Assembly (NCBI GenBank): GCA_037974665.1 | Contig: CM075764.1 | Span: 121,024,325 to 121,088,324 of the forward strand | Reading direction: 5' to 3' | Length of the DNA: 64,000 bases | DNA from: Ehretia macrophylla | Taxonomy: Eukaryota; Streptophyta; Magnoliopsida; Boraginales; Ehretiaceae | Shown: piece by piece, positions 8,754 through 21,024 of the stretch | Numbering within the stretch: the stretch's first letter is position 1 | Layout: each line of letters starts with the position of its first letter | The notes under the pieces: model-generated | What the model was told of the DNA's origin: nothing | Databases searched by the model: none | The model's input: only the letters and a program-made list of their open reading frames with translations | Translations under genes and position numbers: made by a program

Positions 8754-11603
8754 ATTCTTTATTCTAAGGCTATTAGAGCTCAATCATCAAAGAAAATTCT
8801 CAACATATGGTACATGATTTTACTCACTAGAGGAAGTGTTACTTCTTATTTGTATGGCTTGCTAAATACTGCAAAGACATTCTCCGATCATTGTAATAGT
8901 AACTCCATCATCTACCTACAAGAATATTTCTAATACCATAAAGCAAAAGTAGTTTATACACTTATCAAATAGCCTCAAAATAGATGTCCAAGCTTTCGAA
9001 ACCTATTACCTTCAAATATTAATCAAGTATAGATTAACGGTTCTAGCATACACATATATCTACTTTAATCAATCACTTAAGCCAAGAACCCATTCATCAC
9101 ATCTTCTAAATTTTCACTAATCCTAACACTTCTACCCTTTCAAAACCAAGCAAAGAGTCTCCTGCCCATCAAGTAACACATAGAGTTCATCAAGATACCA
9201 TTTAACACCGAGAGGCTTTGAACTTTTATCCTTATCTTGCCACACATCTAAATTACGTATAAAGCCAGTAAGATACCTTATCTAACTAGGATTCTCAACT
9301 CTTTACCACAATATAACACTACAATTCACCAAACGCAACTGATCTCTCCTAATAGCCTCGAGGTGAATTATTCAATTTCTAAAACCTTTACTCCACTTCA
9401 AGAGAACTTTCAATTATGAATCAACCTCATCTAATAATATTACATCAGTAGTGGGAAAGCGGTTCCCACCTTTTAAACCACTGCAATTATACTTGCGAGT
9501 ACCCTTGTTGTCAATAAATTCTCCAAGTCCGAATCCATCAAGTTATAATTAACACCCATAGCCTATGCTCAAAGATCCCAACAAAGAGTTTTCGTGAGAC
9601 TAGCGACTAACACACAAAGTTTACTAGGATACCGTCTAGCACTAAGTGGCTTTCAATGCTTACCCTTAATCCCTCAAGTGATTTCATCTCTTACCATTAA
9701 ATAGATAGGTAAATGTCCTTAGTCATAGATTCATCCAACTATGACTCCTAGGTTTAAGAGTTAAACTCTAAATGAACTTTGATATGTCGATCCCAGTCAA
9801 TAGTAATATACATACCTTATATTACAACTTATTTCATTCTTATACGCATATCCATAATATTTCAGTTGGATTCATTCTAGAATAACCTCTAGTTTCAACC
9901 CCTTATCCAAGATTAAATTCCACGAGTACAATAATCAAGATCCCAAGGATACACTAGTAATACAATGATAATTCTAAGATCACGGTCCATCTCACCACGG
10001 CCTAACCTTCACTATTTCACTCTTATAACGATGCACAACTACTTTCAATTAATCTATTAACATCCGAATAATTTGTCACTTCAATCAATTTTAGGGAGAT
10101 AACTTCAATAAACAATTATTCTATCCCAATTAATTTAGCTCTTGCAACTAAATATCATTGGCTTCACTTCCAAATTCACTTTCTAGATACCAAATCATGA
10201 TCTTAACATCAACTTAGTAAAACTGGAACGAAACCCAATGACATCTATATCATAATCCATAAGCAATTGCAGTACAATTATAAGTTACACACATAAGGCT
10301 AGCACATAAGGTTAGAGGTTTTGTTCAAGTCCAAATTGATATTTATCACTCTATGTCTATTATTCCTCAAGATGTCTTAGTACCGATAACATTTAACACC
10401 TATAACCGAGAGTCATAACCGAGGGTATTAGTTAAGTAGACCCTAAATTCATTATTAACCCTTTTGTACATTACTTACACTCCCACATGCGTTGCCACAC
10501 TAGACTATGCTAGCGATTTAAGTCTTAATCCTATCAGAACTAAGACTAATCACTTAATGTATATCACATATCTTAACCACATATACTACATAAATCATTC
10601 TTTTACCAATACTCCAAACTCTCTAAATAGTTATAGCACAAATACATTCTCACCCAACATCCCTTGACTAATGCCTTAAGTAGATTAGTAAGTCACATAG
10701 ATTCTTAAATCTGAATTCTAGGATTCATACATCTAATTAGTGCAATCAACACCTAACTACAAACGAGTAAGAATTTAATTGTACTAGCATTTCATTAAAT
10801 CCCAAGGACCTACAACGTCTAAAATATCTCAGTCTAATTTAGACCTTATAATCTATAGGTACATCCATAAGTAACCATTAAAGATAGAATAACTCCCAAT
10901 GTATGTCGACATCAATAGTTATTATAAGTACTCTGACATCGTGACTTACAATCTACACAATGTCAAGGTTATTCTCGTAATCTTTTCCATTAACCAAAAT
11001 AAGTAACTCGGCATATCCAATTACCTACTTCCTACGTCATATGAGAATGCCACTTTATTTGTTCCTTTAGGTGGTCCTAATATCACCATCTACTCCTACT
11101 AAGTCGAACTACTTAAATACACCTATGTACATGTATAATTCATCTATAATATTGCTCAAGCCATTAAATCAACTTAGTTCGAAATAAATCAACTTACATG
11201 GTCTACCCAATATCCAAACATTAATCTCACACTCAAACTCTATGAAAAGTTTAGTCTTTCGCAAAACTAAGTATTCATCTTAAGTATCACATTTATCTAG
11301 TCCTATGGATCATTGCCTATTGTTCTAGCCATTTATGACCTTAAGAGATTAGTACGGGTCAACTCACACATGCAGATATTATAATCATACCCAACATATA
11401 GATTTCATATAAGCAAAAAGTAGTTATGTCATGGAAGTCACATAAGATTCACACAAGCACGTATAGCACGTAAGTTTATGTAAGCATATCAAACACATAA
11501 GTCCACATAAGCATACATAGACTTCCAAGCATGTTCCTATCTTAGGTCTTCTACCCGCAGACCAGGGGTTCTACGGCCAGCTTGCGCCTAGCTAACTAGC
11601 TAA
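8754..11603 (-). mobile_element. Internal region of element A, non-coding
   Basis: The 2.85 kb between the polypurine tract and the primer-binding site has no open frame over about 90 codons and no recognisable Gag, protease, RT, RNase H or integrase motif on either strand. With complete LTRs, PBS and PPT this fits a non-autonomous LARD-like element that would need another element's proteins. The region is AT-rich, and I see no further structure in it. Confidence 0.75.
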
Positions 11604-11615
11604 GCTCTGATACCA
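11604..11615 (-). other. Primer-binding site of element A
   Basis: GCTCTGATACCA is the exact complement of TGGTATCAGAGC, the standard plant initiator-tRNA-Met PBS. Eight bases (CCTTTAAG on the minus strand) separate it from LTR-A2. Confidence 0.9.
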
Positions 11616-13190
11616 CTTAAAGGTATCACGCCCCGACCCCGACCCATCGCTAGGCTAAGGCCGAAACATGACGTTCGTAATACTTATTCCTGAGATTAAT
11701 AACTTAATGGTTTTAAAACCTGTGAGTATTAATTTGATAACCTGTACATCCATTATAAATACAATAAGAAGATTGAAAAGACTTCCAAAATTATCCCAAA
11801 ACATCAGCCTTAAAGGATTACATCACCCTATTACGTAATTACAAGACTTGAATTCATACATTCTATCATCCCGAACTTAGGTCTCATAAGATTAATAACC
11901 TAACTTAACTAGGTATCCAATAAACCAAAAGAATATTACGGCATAATCAGTTGAACAATTTACAAAATCATCTCTGTTCAACAAGAAGTTCATCTTCATA
12001 GGCAAGCACGTAGATCAAGTAGTATAGAAATCCATCACAACACATCAATATAGCTTGCAACCACATGGGAACTTGCTCGACTAATCGTCACCTGAAATTG
12101 TTAGAAAGAGGGGTGAGCTAGATCCTTACGTATAGCTCAATGAGGGTGAACAAGAAAGGTTTTCGTAAAGATTTTATCGTTTTCGCAAACAGTTGATAAA
12201 ACATGTCATGCACATATCCACGTAAAAATATGTCACACCCCAACCCGACCTATGGAGGCTAGACTAGGGTATAACCTAATTTTCACGCCTCAATTATTCC
12301 AATCATTAAACCAATTCCATTAAGGACTCCTATTTTATCATCAACCGATAAGCCTATTGATCTAATTCGAAAGTCTCATTTGATTAACAAGCCTAATAAG
12401 ATAACTATGTTCCGTTTATTTGTCAATCCCTTTTACGCGAGTACCTATTATCCTTTAGCCTATGAGTAAGTACCTGGGTAAGATTAGATAGATTCATTCT
12501 ATTTGATCTTTCACCTAATGCTTTAGTTGTCTATGATAGTTACTAAATTAAAATAGTGATAGCAAAATGACCAAATAGAGTGTTTGTCTAGTTATAATCA
12601 GTACAAGCCAAAATTAGACCCAAATTACAACGGGGTCATTTACATCAACAAAATAAGTAGTCTTTAAAGGAAACACAACGTTAACAGAACAGTCACTAAC
12701 AAGCAAGGCACATAAAGTACGTAATCACTCCAAGGAATCATCAACAGGCATATTCTCTTTGGATACCTGTTCCAAATCTTCTTCATCTATGATGATAAAA
12801 GAGGGCGAGTCCTTATGAACTCAGCGAAGGGGAATGAGAGATAACGTTTTAAAAACTCTTTTCTGGTTAATCTTATGAAAAACCCTTTTGAAAACATGTC
12901 ATATGAAATAAGCAAGTTCATAACATAACATAAATATAAATGAACACATTTACCCGTCTTTCCTCCCCGAGGTCCTTTAGGAACCAAGTGAGAGTACTTA
13001 AACACATAGTGAAAAGGATACGGTGATACGTACAGGACTCTAGAGGTGGCTCCTACGGGCTCAAGAGGTAGCTCCCACCACTTTTAGGTGTAGTACTTTA
13101 CCCCGCATAGCACTTAGTTCCTGCCGTTCAAGTTCATTTCCGATAACCATTGTTGTAGCCGGCATCGATCAACCACTTATCACTCCAACG

Positions 13191-13609
13191 GGTGTACTCC
13201 GGATGTACACCAAACCTATGACCCAACTCTCCGAGGAAGTCTAGCCCCCAAGCGAGAGAGGGAATTGGACCATGGTAGTCACGCCAATACACCGGCAAGC
13301 CCGATGCCGCCCGGAGTGACGCGAACGCTACCATGCCAAAATAAAAGGTTGCAACCTTGTATGCAATGCACATTTATGCCATTTAACATTTCACATTAGG
13401 AGGACAACAAAGTAGGTTGTCTCCGAGCAAGTTTATGATCACATTTTGACATATTGGCATATAAGGCATTGTAAGAACATATAATCATTTTATATATCTA
13501 TTTGAAAGCAATTAAACTTTCACGGGCAGCCAAGTAATCATGTTCAAATAAGCCATTGAATATCTTTTAACAATTCACATTAGGAGGTCAACAAAGTAGG
13601 TTGCCTCCC
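13191..13609 (-). other. Conserved multi-hairpin LTR module in LTR-B
   Basis: Read on the minus strand: H1 occurs twice (13583-13609 and 13399-13424), both with loop CTACTTT; then the box GGTTGCAACC near 13346; H2 at 13271-13335, CATGGTAG/CTACCATG enclosing CCGG-loop-CCGG with the 15-base loop at 13296-13310; and H3 at 13191-13211, GGTGTAC-ATCCGGA-GTACACC. Stem sequences differ from the other families while loops are kept. Confidence 0.75.
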
Positions 13610-13740
13610 GATACACGTATGATCACATATCGACAAGTCAACATACGAGGCATGCTTTGACATGTAAATTCACTTTGTAAAACACTTAGAAGTATATAAA
13701 CATTTAACGGGCAGCCATGTCACACATATAAAACAAGTCA
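13385..13740. repeat. Duplication of about 180 bp around H1 in LTR-B
   Basis: Two related units, each with TCACATTAGGAGG, the H1 hairpin, a GATCACAT stretch and CGGGCAGCCA(A/T)GT, lie about 183 bp apart. The duplication explains the two H1 copies in this LTR. Confidence 0.65.
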
Positions 13741-14519
13741 TATAACTTATTTTGGGTTCACATATCAAGTGTTAAGATCATACAAGCATGCTACGACACT
13801 TACACAAGACCGGGTGCAAGAATAGTTCACTTATCAACACGCAATCATCGAGTATCATACTTAGAGCTATAAAGACAATTCCAGGCAGCCTTTTAACAAT
13901 CCTCAACGTCAATTATAAGTCACACAAGAGTGGTTCATGACTTGGAAGTCTACGTGTCCATTAGGGTTTGTAATCGACATGCTCGGGTGTTGGTTTAACT
14001 TGCTAAGGACCACAAGAAACACTTAAACCATTTCAAGCATACTTAGAAATTATTGGACAGCCCACTAACCATTCAATTGAACACATTTAACCATAGGATC
14101 ATCACTTAGCAAGTATTCATAAGCAATAGGGCCTCAATTTCGTGCTACATATGCGATTAAGCAACAATTCGTCATGTAATTAAATCCAAGCCATGCATCA
14201 ATCAATTAAGCATCCTCAACCAACCAAAACAGCCCACACAACTTCTAATTTCCATAATTCCAAGCATTCAATACCACAAGTAAAGTTACAATATGATTCA
14301 AAGCATATTACCAAGCCAAAAACCTTACTGCAATGGTATGTTTTTCCTCATTCATTTAGCCAAGTAAATAACCTAAAAATTCAGTGAAACAAATTTCAAA
14401 TTGAAGCTTAATGAGTGCTTTAAATCTAGGAAGAAACCTTGCTGCATTTGGAGTTCAGACTTAGGAGTTATGACCAAAATCGTGAGACTACGCAAAACTG
14501 TCCAGATTCATACATATTT

Positions 14520-14905
14520 CGATATTTTCCATTTTTGAGACCTTTAAACTCAAAATTAGCGTTAGCCTATTTCTACAAAATATGTTCCGAACTGACAAAT
14601 CTAGTGACATAACAAATTCATGCATTTTTGACATCGTTTACTAGGCCAAAACTATTTCGTTCTACAAGGTCAGAAAGCTGCCAGAAACGTACTTCACATT
14701 TCCAAGTTTTCCAAATTTAGACACATTATGATATTTGACCATTTTGGAGGTCTTAGAGTCAAAATTGGCCTTGGCCTATTTCTGAAAAATATGTCCAGAA
14801 CTGACAAATCTAGTGACTTACCAATTTTCATGCATTTTTATCAACATTTACTAGGCCAAAAATAGTTCGTTCTACAAGGTCAGTAATCTGCCAGCCAAAA
14901 ACGTG
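14520..14905. repeat. Tandem duplication of about 210 bp in LTR-B
   Basis: Two diverged units share GATATTT...CATTTT, TTGGCCTATTTCT-like text, GAACTGACAAATCTAGTGAC, TTTACTAGGCCAAAA and CGTTCTACAAGGTCAG. It is non-coding. Confidence 0.7.
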
Positions 14906-15959
14906 GTTACATATCTTCAAGTTTCTAGCCATTATCAAGCCATGCATGAGTAGATAGGCTCATATACACACATATACAATAACTACAGAGGTAAATATAG
15001 TCATATGAGAGCATGCATGTGAGTTTGAAAGCTTCTAAAAGAGTTTAACCCTCACCTTAGCCTATTGATGGATGAAAATGCAAGATTGCCCCTCTGAATC
15101 ACACAAATAGCCCTTTTTCCTTGCTTTGGCTGAGTGATGGCTGGTTTTTCCTTAAATCCTAGCTTAGTTAGCTTGTGTAGGAGGTGTGCATGTGTGTGAA
15201 ACCAAAAGACAAGGAAGAAAACCATCAAAACTTACCTATGGTCGAAAATGAGAGGTTTTTGAGCTTTGTGAGAGATTCTTGATATGTTGCTTGCTATGGC
15301 TGAGCTTGGAGTGGTCTTGAGAGTCCTTGAGAGATTGTTAGAAGTCTTGGGAGCTCAAAGGGCAGCCATGGTCGAAAATGGAGAGAGAATGGGAGAGTTT
15401 GAGAGGAAAAATGAAGTTTTAGTATGTGTGTGTGTGTGCTCGGTTTTGGTGAGTTGAGAGAGCATGTGTGAGATGTTTTTGGTGTAAAATCTGAATTTTG
15501 ATTGTATGTGGGGGCCTTGGTCGAAAATGAGGGCTAGGGTAGTGTGTGGTGTGTATTTTTTTTTATGCATTCTTGTGCTTTGTGTTAGATTAAAATATGT
15601 TTGAAATGTTGGGTGTAGTATCTTGAGTATTATAGTGTTTTGTGTAGGTTTATAATAGTTTATTGGTTAGTTGAGTGTGTTAGGAAGAGTAGAATATTTT
15701 ACTAGTTAGTGGGTTTTGTAGGAAAATGTGATTAGGTATATTATATTGGGGATGGTTTGGGTGATGATAGGATTTTGTCTTGTAGTGAATTTGAATTAGG
15801 ATTAAAATAATGTTAGTGGAATGTTTAGGAATAGTTTAATGTTATTTTATAGTTAGTGGAGTTTGTCGGATTTGAATTAGGGAATTTAATATTGGTTAAT
15901 GGATTGTGTAGGATTATTTTATTGTCTAGTGCTTTGTGCAGGAATCTTTATTGATTAGC

Positions 15960-16340
15960 GTGCAGGCACGCTTTCCTAGGTCTATGACACGCGCTACGAG
16001 GTAAGACACACACTTCAAGGCAAATGCACAGATTCCAAGGTAAATGCATGCAACCCTAAGTGAATGCACGTAAACCAAAACAAGGCATGTAATTCAATGT
16101 AATGCACGTAAATCAAGGCACAACTTTATATATCTAGGTTAAGGCACGCAGTTCAAGATTAGGGTACACGAATTAAGGTAACACACGTAAATCGAGGTCA
16201 GGGCACACAATCCTAGGTCAAGGCACGTATAACGAGGCATGCACAAAAACCAAGACAGGGCACGTAATTCAAGGTTGGTTATATAATTCTAGGTCTAAGG
16301 CACGCAAATCGAGGTAAGACACGTTATTCGGGGTCGGGCA
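15960..16340. repeat. ACGT-core degenerate repeats at the LTR-B start
   Basis: Irregular 20-30 bp repeats carry GCACGTAAACC, GCACGTAAATC, ACACGTAAATC, GCACGTATAAC, GCACGTAATTC and ACACGTTATTC, alternating with (A)AGGCACG and TCAAGGT. On the element's strand they fill the first 0.4 kb of the LTR. LTR-A has a similar zone at the same place although the two LTRs are otherwise different. Confidence 0.6.
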
Positions 16341-16382
16341 TCACAAAATATCCTTAGCACAAGTCTTCAATTAAAAATGAGA

Positions 16383-16554
16383 TGGTCGAGATATATCGGC
16401 AAACCCAGCGGTCCCGTCACTTCCTCTATTAACAATAGGAGGGTCGAGATATACCGGCAAATTCGGAGGTCCCGTCACTTCCTCTATTAACAATGGGAGG
16501 GTCGAGATATACCAGCAAATCCGGAGGTCCCGTCACTTCCTCTATTAACAATGG
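16383..16554. repeat. Minisatellite in LTR-A2
   Basis: Three units starting GGTCGAGATATA at 16383, 16440 and 16497, homologous to 6889-7066. The 57-bp spacing is more regular here than in LTR-A1. Confidence 0.8.
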
Positions 16555-16955
16555 TTATAACCGTCGCGCATATACAACTCAAATGCGTTTGAAATTATCA
16601 ATAGATGTTAAACAATCAGATAGTATTTATGCATATACAACACTTGTGGAGTTTCAAGTAATATCAAGTATTATGGGATAGAGAAAAGACATCAATAGAC
16701 TACTTAAAACGACAAGAAAATGCAAACACAAGCGAAACTATGGATCCCTTGCAATGTTTCTGCATTAGCTTAACTTAGGAGACAATTCTACCTATGTTCC
16801 CGAACTCCAATACATTTGATTTTGGTATATAATCGAAGCTTATCGAATGTAGATAACTCTAAAATCAAATAGAACTCAATTCGGAGTTGAATTGAGTAAG
16901 ATATGGCCTCCGGAAAAACATTGCGTGAATCTATCAAAAAATCCGGACGAGTCAT

Positions 16956-17041
16956 CCGGTCGAGTTACTCGACCGGATTTACTCTACCGGATCATGGTCA
17001 GAGAGCATCCGGACGAGTCATCCGGTCGAGTTACTCGACCA
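16956..17041. repeat. Stem-loop repeats in LTR-A2
   Basis: Homologous to 7470-7555. Both left arms read CCGGTCGAG; the first right arm is CTCGACCGG (perfect) and the second CTCGACCAG (one mismatch). Confidence 0.75.
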
Positions 17042-18203
17042 GATTTTACTCGACCGGATGGAGCATTTTACACACGAAATTAACTTGTTTTTGCTCCAAA
17101 ACTTAATTTTGCAAGCTCATTCCAAGTAGACAACTAAACTCAACCATAAACAACATTAAACCACAAGTTTTCTAGCTCCTAAACTCATACAACTCAAGTA
17201 CAACACCAAATCTTATCAACATTCAACTTGGCACCCAAGTTCAAAACTCCATTTTTTTTTCTTCTTATCTACCAACAACTCAAGCATATCTTACCCATCA
17301 ATTACTTCACATAACTAATGCCACAATATATCATAATTAACCACAAGTTCTAAAGGCAAGTTCAAAGCAAGAATAGCAATACAACCAATTCTTGAAACCC
17401 TAGATGAACAAGCTAAGTTCAAATTCATGAAACAAGCTTACACATACTCATTATCATGCTTACTACACCTACATAACTCATCAAACATACTTCACATGTT
17501 TTTATAAAACATTTAGAAAACTTTCCTCACCTTAGCTTTGTGATTAAATGCAAGAAATGGTGATAGGAAGCTTGAAGATGACTTAAAATGCCTCCCCTCT
17601 TCCTTCTCATTCCTTTTTCTTTCTTCTTTCTCTCATTTCTATGATGGAAAATCTGAATGTGTATAGTGTGTGGGTTTGTGTCGTGTGAGTGAGTGTGTAT
17701 TAGTGTGTGTTTGTGTGTTGTAGTATTTTAGTGTGTGTGGGTGGTGTAGTGTGTGTTGATAGATAATATCTAAATTGCCTAATTACGAGAGTGCCCACCA
17801 ACTAGATTGTGTTTTACTAGTTTGCCATCCTAGTGTTAATTCTAATTATCTTAGTTTTAGTTTAGTTACTCTAGTTAGTTCCAATTACTAGCTACACGAT
17901 ATAATTCACTCATTTGCACGTTCAACGATAAAATGCACGTAAATTGAGATGAATGCACATAAAATGATTTAATTATTGCTTACGTCATCTAAATTATTCA
18001 AAAACACATAGTTGAATTTAAATACACGTTAAATGAGACATGTACATGTAAAACGATATAAATTTACATATTTCAAAATAAAAGTACGTGAATCAAGGTA
18101 AATACACGTTAATTGATATAATTGTATATTAAATGATGTAAAAATTTATGAAATGCTATAAAATGTACACGAGCTCTATACGGCCTCGGTACGGAGTCTC
18201 ACA

Positions 18204-20638
18204 CTTTAATTGTTGCATCCACTATTTGCGCATTTCTTATGTGCATTGCTTGTTGCTTTCTTTGATCACTATTTATTCCGTTTTTCAATTGCTTAATTAT
18301 TCTGAATTAGCATTTTTCTTAGATCATATAAATTATTTTAGGAATGAGAAAAATGTGCATTTGAGCGATTAGCGTTGAGAACATCCATTTAGAAAATGTT
18401 TTATCGAATCTAGTGAATAGTATTACGTAGTCTAATACATTAATTGAGCTAGCTACCATTTATTTGCACCTTGGAACTTAATTTTAAGTTGGTTTACTCA
18501 TGTTAGTAGACAATATTTGCATACAAACATAACATATAAACTTCTACACTTAATATTATACACATAACAAAATAAGCTCATAAAAACAAATTAGAAAATT
18601 CCATTTTTGTCCTAGCCAAATATGACAGCCCTATAGCATCCAAGGAGGAAGTTTTGCTTTACCAATCTTGCCTCTCAAGCTCTCTCAAGCTAGGATTAGG
18701 TGTTTTCAAGGGTCCTCTATCTCCCTATGAGCTTCTATGCACTTGTGGTGAGGGATTTCATATTTGTTTTGCATTTTAAAAATGTTTGCTCATTTCTTGA
18801 ATTTCTAGATTTGCTTGTATATAATTGTTGGATGCTCAAATGTGTTAATATATGTTGTATACAAGTAGTAGAGACCGCATTTATTCTATTGTTTCGTATT
18901 TTAAATGGTTGAAACTACTCGTTGATTATATGGCATGAATAGTGACGAGAATGTTAGGGTTTTGTGAAATTGGACTTTAGAACTTGAATCAAAGGTTCTA
19001 ATAGATGCTTTAGGTGCTAATGAAAGTAGTGTAAAGGCCCCGTAGGATTTAATTTCTCATAACCCATCAAAAGTATGAAATAGCCGACTTTTAGAAAGGG
19101 GTTTTAGGGTTATTGCAAATCTGGATGAAATTGGCCTTCACTTTTGGTATTCCTAGGCTAAGTAGACTGTAATTATGCTTTGCTAGCTTCCATTTGAGTC
19201 CTGGTTGAGGTACGTGCAGTACAAAGTCAAAAGTGGGAATTTGGGGCTTTCGGGCTAAATGCGGGTGTTTGCGTGATTTCGAGGGTCCTAAAGGTGTCTA
19301 AGGGGTTAACTAGAAGCATTGTATAGGCCGCGTGCTAATATAGAACCATAGCATGAGTTTGAAAGGAAAATGGGTTAGGTTAGAAAGGGGTTTAAGTACA
19401 AATTCGATTGTCTCACGCTTCTAAGACCTTGGCATGACTCCTTGTGTGTTTAAATATGGTTTCAAGTTGTTTTGGAGCTTTTGGTATAGTTAAATGTGTA
19501 TCTTGAATAACCCCCTTTGTAAATCTCTTAATTGCTTATATGAAACTGCTTCCTTTCTAACTGTTTCAAGGACAACCTACTTTGTTGATCCTCCCTCGTG
19601 TTATTGCTTATATTGTTGATATTGTCTTACCATTGATAAGTGCATTGCATGGTAGTTGCACAATCATAGTGTTAGGGGCGGTTGTATTGAATATCGGCTG
19701 GGCGGCGGCGGGCTTGCTAGTGGATATTCGATCTCCGTACCCTATTCCCTCACTCGCCTGGTCCGGAGATTGCCAGGGGGTGTTGGGTCGTAGGAATATC
19801 AGGATACATCCGGAGTACACCCACTGGAGTGATTGGGAATTTGCCGGCATTGATCGTGGTTCGTGATCGAAGACAAGAGAACTCTGGAGTGTTGGGATTA
19901 AGTGTATCGTATCCTTTGTTATATGTGGTTATTTACTATTTAAAGTGTACTTTGCTTGCCTTTTTTGTTTAACTGTTGTATTTGATGCATTGCACGTCCC
20001 GATTGGCCTTTATCCCTCACTAGGAAATAGTGGTTGCTCATACCTCGCTAACATATTTCAGGAGACGCTGTGGGTGATCCCCAGCTAGATTTGGTTGAAG
20101 GAGAAGAACCGGAGGTTCAGACTGAACCATTGCCTTAGTTGCTGTGTCTAGTTGCCTGAGGTAGTTTATGTTCTTGTTGTTTAATGAAGAACCCGTTTGT
20201 TTACTTTATGTTCTATTTTGTAGCCTAAGTGCTATGTTTATGTTATGTAATTGCAAGATTGGAAGATGGATGGTTGTAGTAGTAAACTTGGAACCATGAC
20301 ATGTAATAACTTGTGTTTCTGCTTCTAGCAACTTTGCATGCTTGGGTATGATTGTTTTCAACTTCCAAGAATGTTTCAATGCTATCATGGAGTGGCATGA
20401 TAAGCGGTTTTGTAAAGATGTAAAGTTGGATGCATTTTTGTGTGAATCTAAACTATTGTATGTCTTAAGGCTCGGATGGCCTTGAAGCTTTGAATTTTAG
20501 TTAATTTGCTTGTCTTGTTATGTTGTGGCTTTATTGAGCGTTTACAGGTTTTCAGAATGTCTACGGTACAGGGAGGACTCTGTCCGTTTGTCGAGTCCAG
20601 ACTTAACCTTTAGTGTGGGGTTGGGTCGGGGCGTGACA
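18204..20638 (+). mobile_element. 3' LTR of G1, remainder
   Basis: Continues the LTR begun at 6213 and ends GGGGCGTGACA at 20638. Its last 1.19 kb is nearly identical to 1-1205, most visible differences being transitions. The first part also resembles the triple-LTR family (for example AGTGAATAGTATTACGTA and GTGAGGGATTTCAT), so the families are related. Non-LTR sequence begins at 20639. Confidence 0.88.
19568..20065 (+). other. Conserved multi-hairpin LTR module, G1 3' copy
   Basis: H1 at 19568-19593 (loop CTACTTT), H2 at 19690-19728 (same loop as the 5' copy; the inner stem keeps pairing through G-U pairs), H3 near 19802-19822 (loop ATCCGGA, weakened stem) and a decayed H4 near 20021-20040. 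TTTCAG follows near 20060. Confidence 0.65.
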
Positions 20639-20985
20639 ATCAATGTAAACAACATTCGGTGAATATAAAAGGAATACTGATTCTGTTATTAGATGTCTAA
20701 AGTTATCATTGTTAATATCCATGATGGTATCTCTATCATTGTAGACTTGATCAAGTATTTTTCTCAAATTATATTTAATTAAAGAAGAGACATATATTGC
20801 CAACGAAATTAAAAACATATCAGACAATAAATTTTAAAGGATACTTTTATACTTTTTGTTTAAAGTTAGTTAACTTTTAATTGTAATCTTTTTGAACGAT
20901 TAATTGTTTATGTACTATGACAAGTCATTTGAGAACTTTGGAGCATTTATTCTGCAATAGTTGCTTCTTTCTTATAGATTTTGGA

Positions 20986-21024
<39 letters not shown>

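Larger units (their letters stand above)
12231..16345 (-). mobile_element. LTR-B: 4.1-kb solo LTR
   Basis: Plus-strand ends are TGTCACACCCC and GGGCATCACA, flanked by the 5-bp target duplication AAATA (12226-12230 and 16346-16350). The empty site is visible in LTR-A1 at about 6850. No PBS, polypurine tract, second LTR copy or coding domain was found inside, so it is best read as a solo LTR left by LTR-LTR recombination. It carries the multi-hairpin module in reverse (13191-13609), internal tandem duplications and an ACGT-rich zone at its U3 end. Confidence 0.8.
11624..18203 (-). mobile_element. LTR-A2: 5' LTR of element A, split by LTR-B
   Basis: This second copy of LTR-A occupies 11624-12230 and 16346-18203, 2465 bp in all including one 5-bp duplication. 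It starts (plus strand) TATCACGCCCC where LTR-A1 has TGTCACGCCCC, so one terminal base has changed. The interruption is the solo LTR-B. At 18204 the sequence returns to the G1 LTR. Confidence 0.88.
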
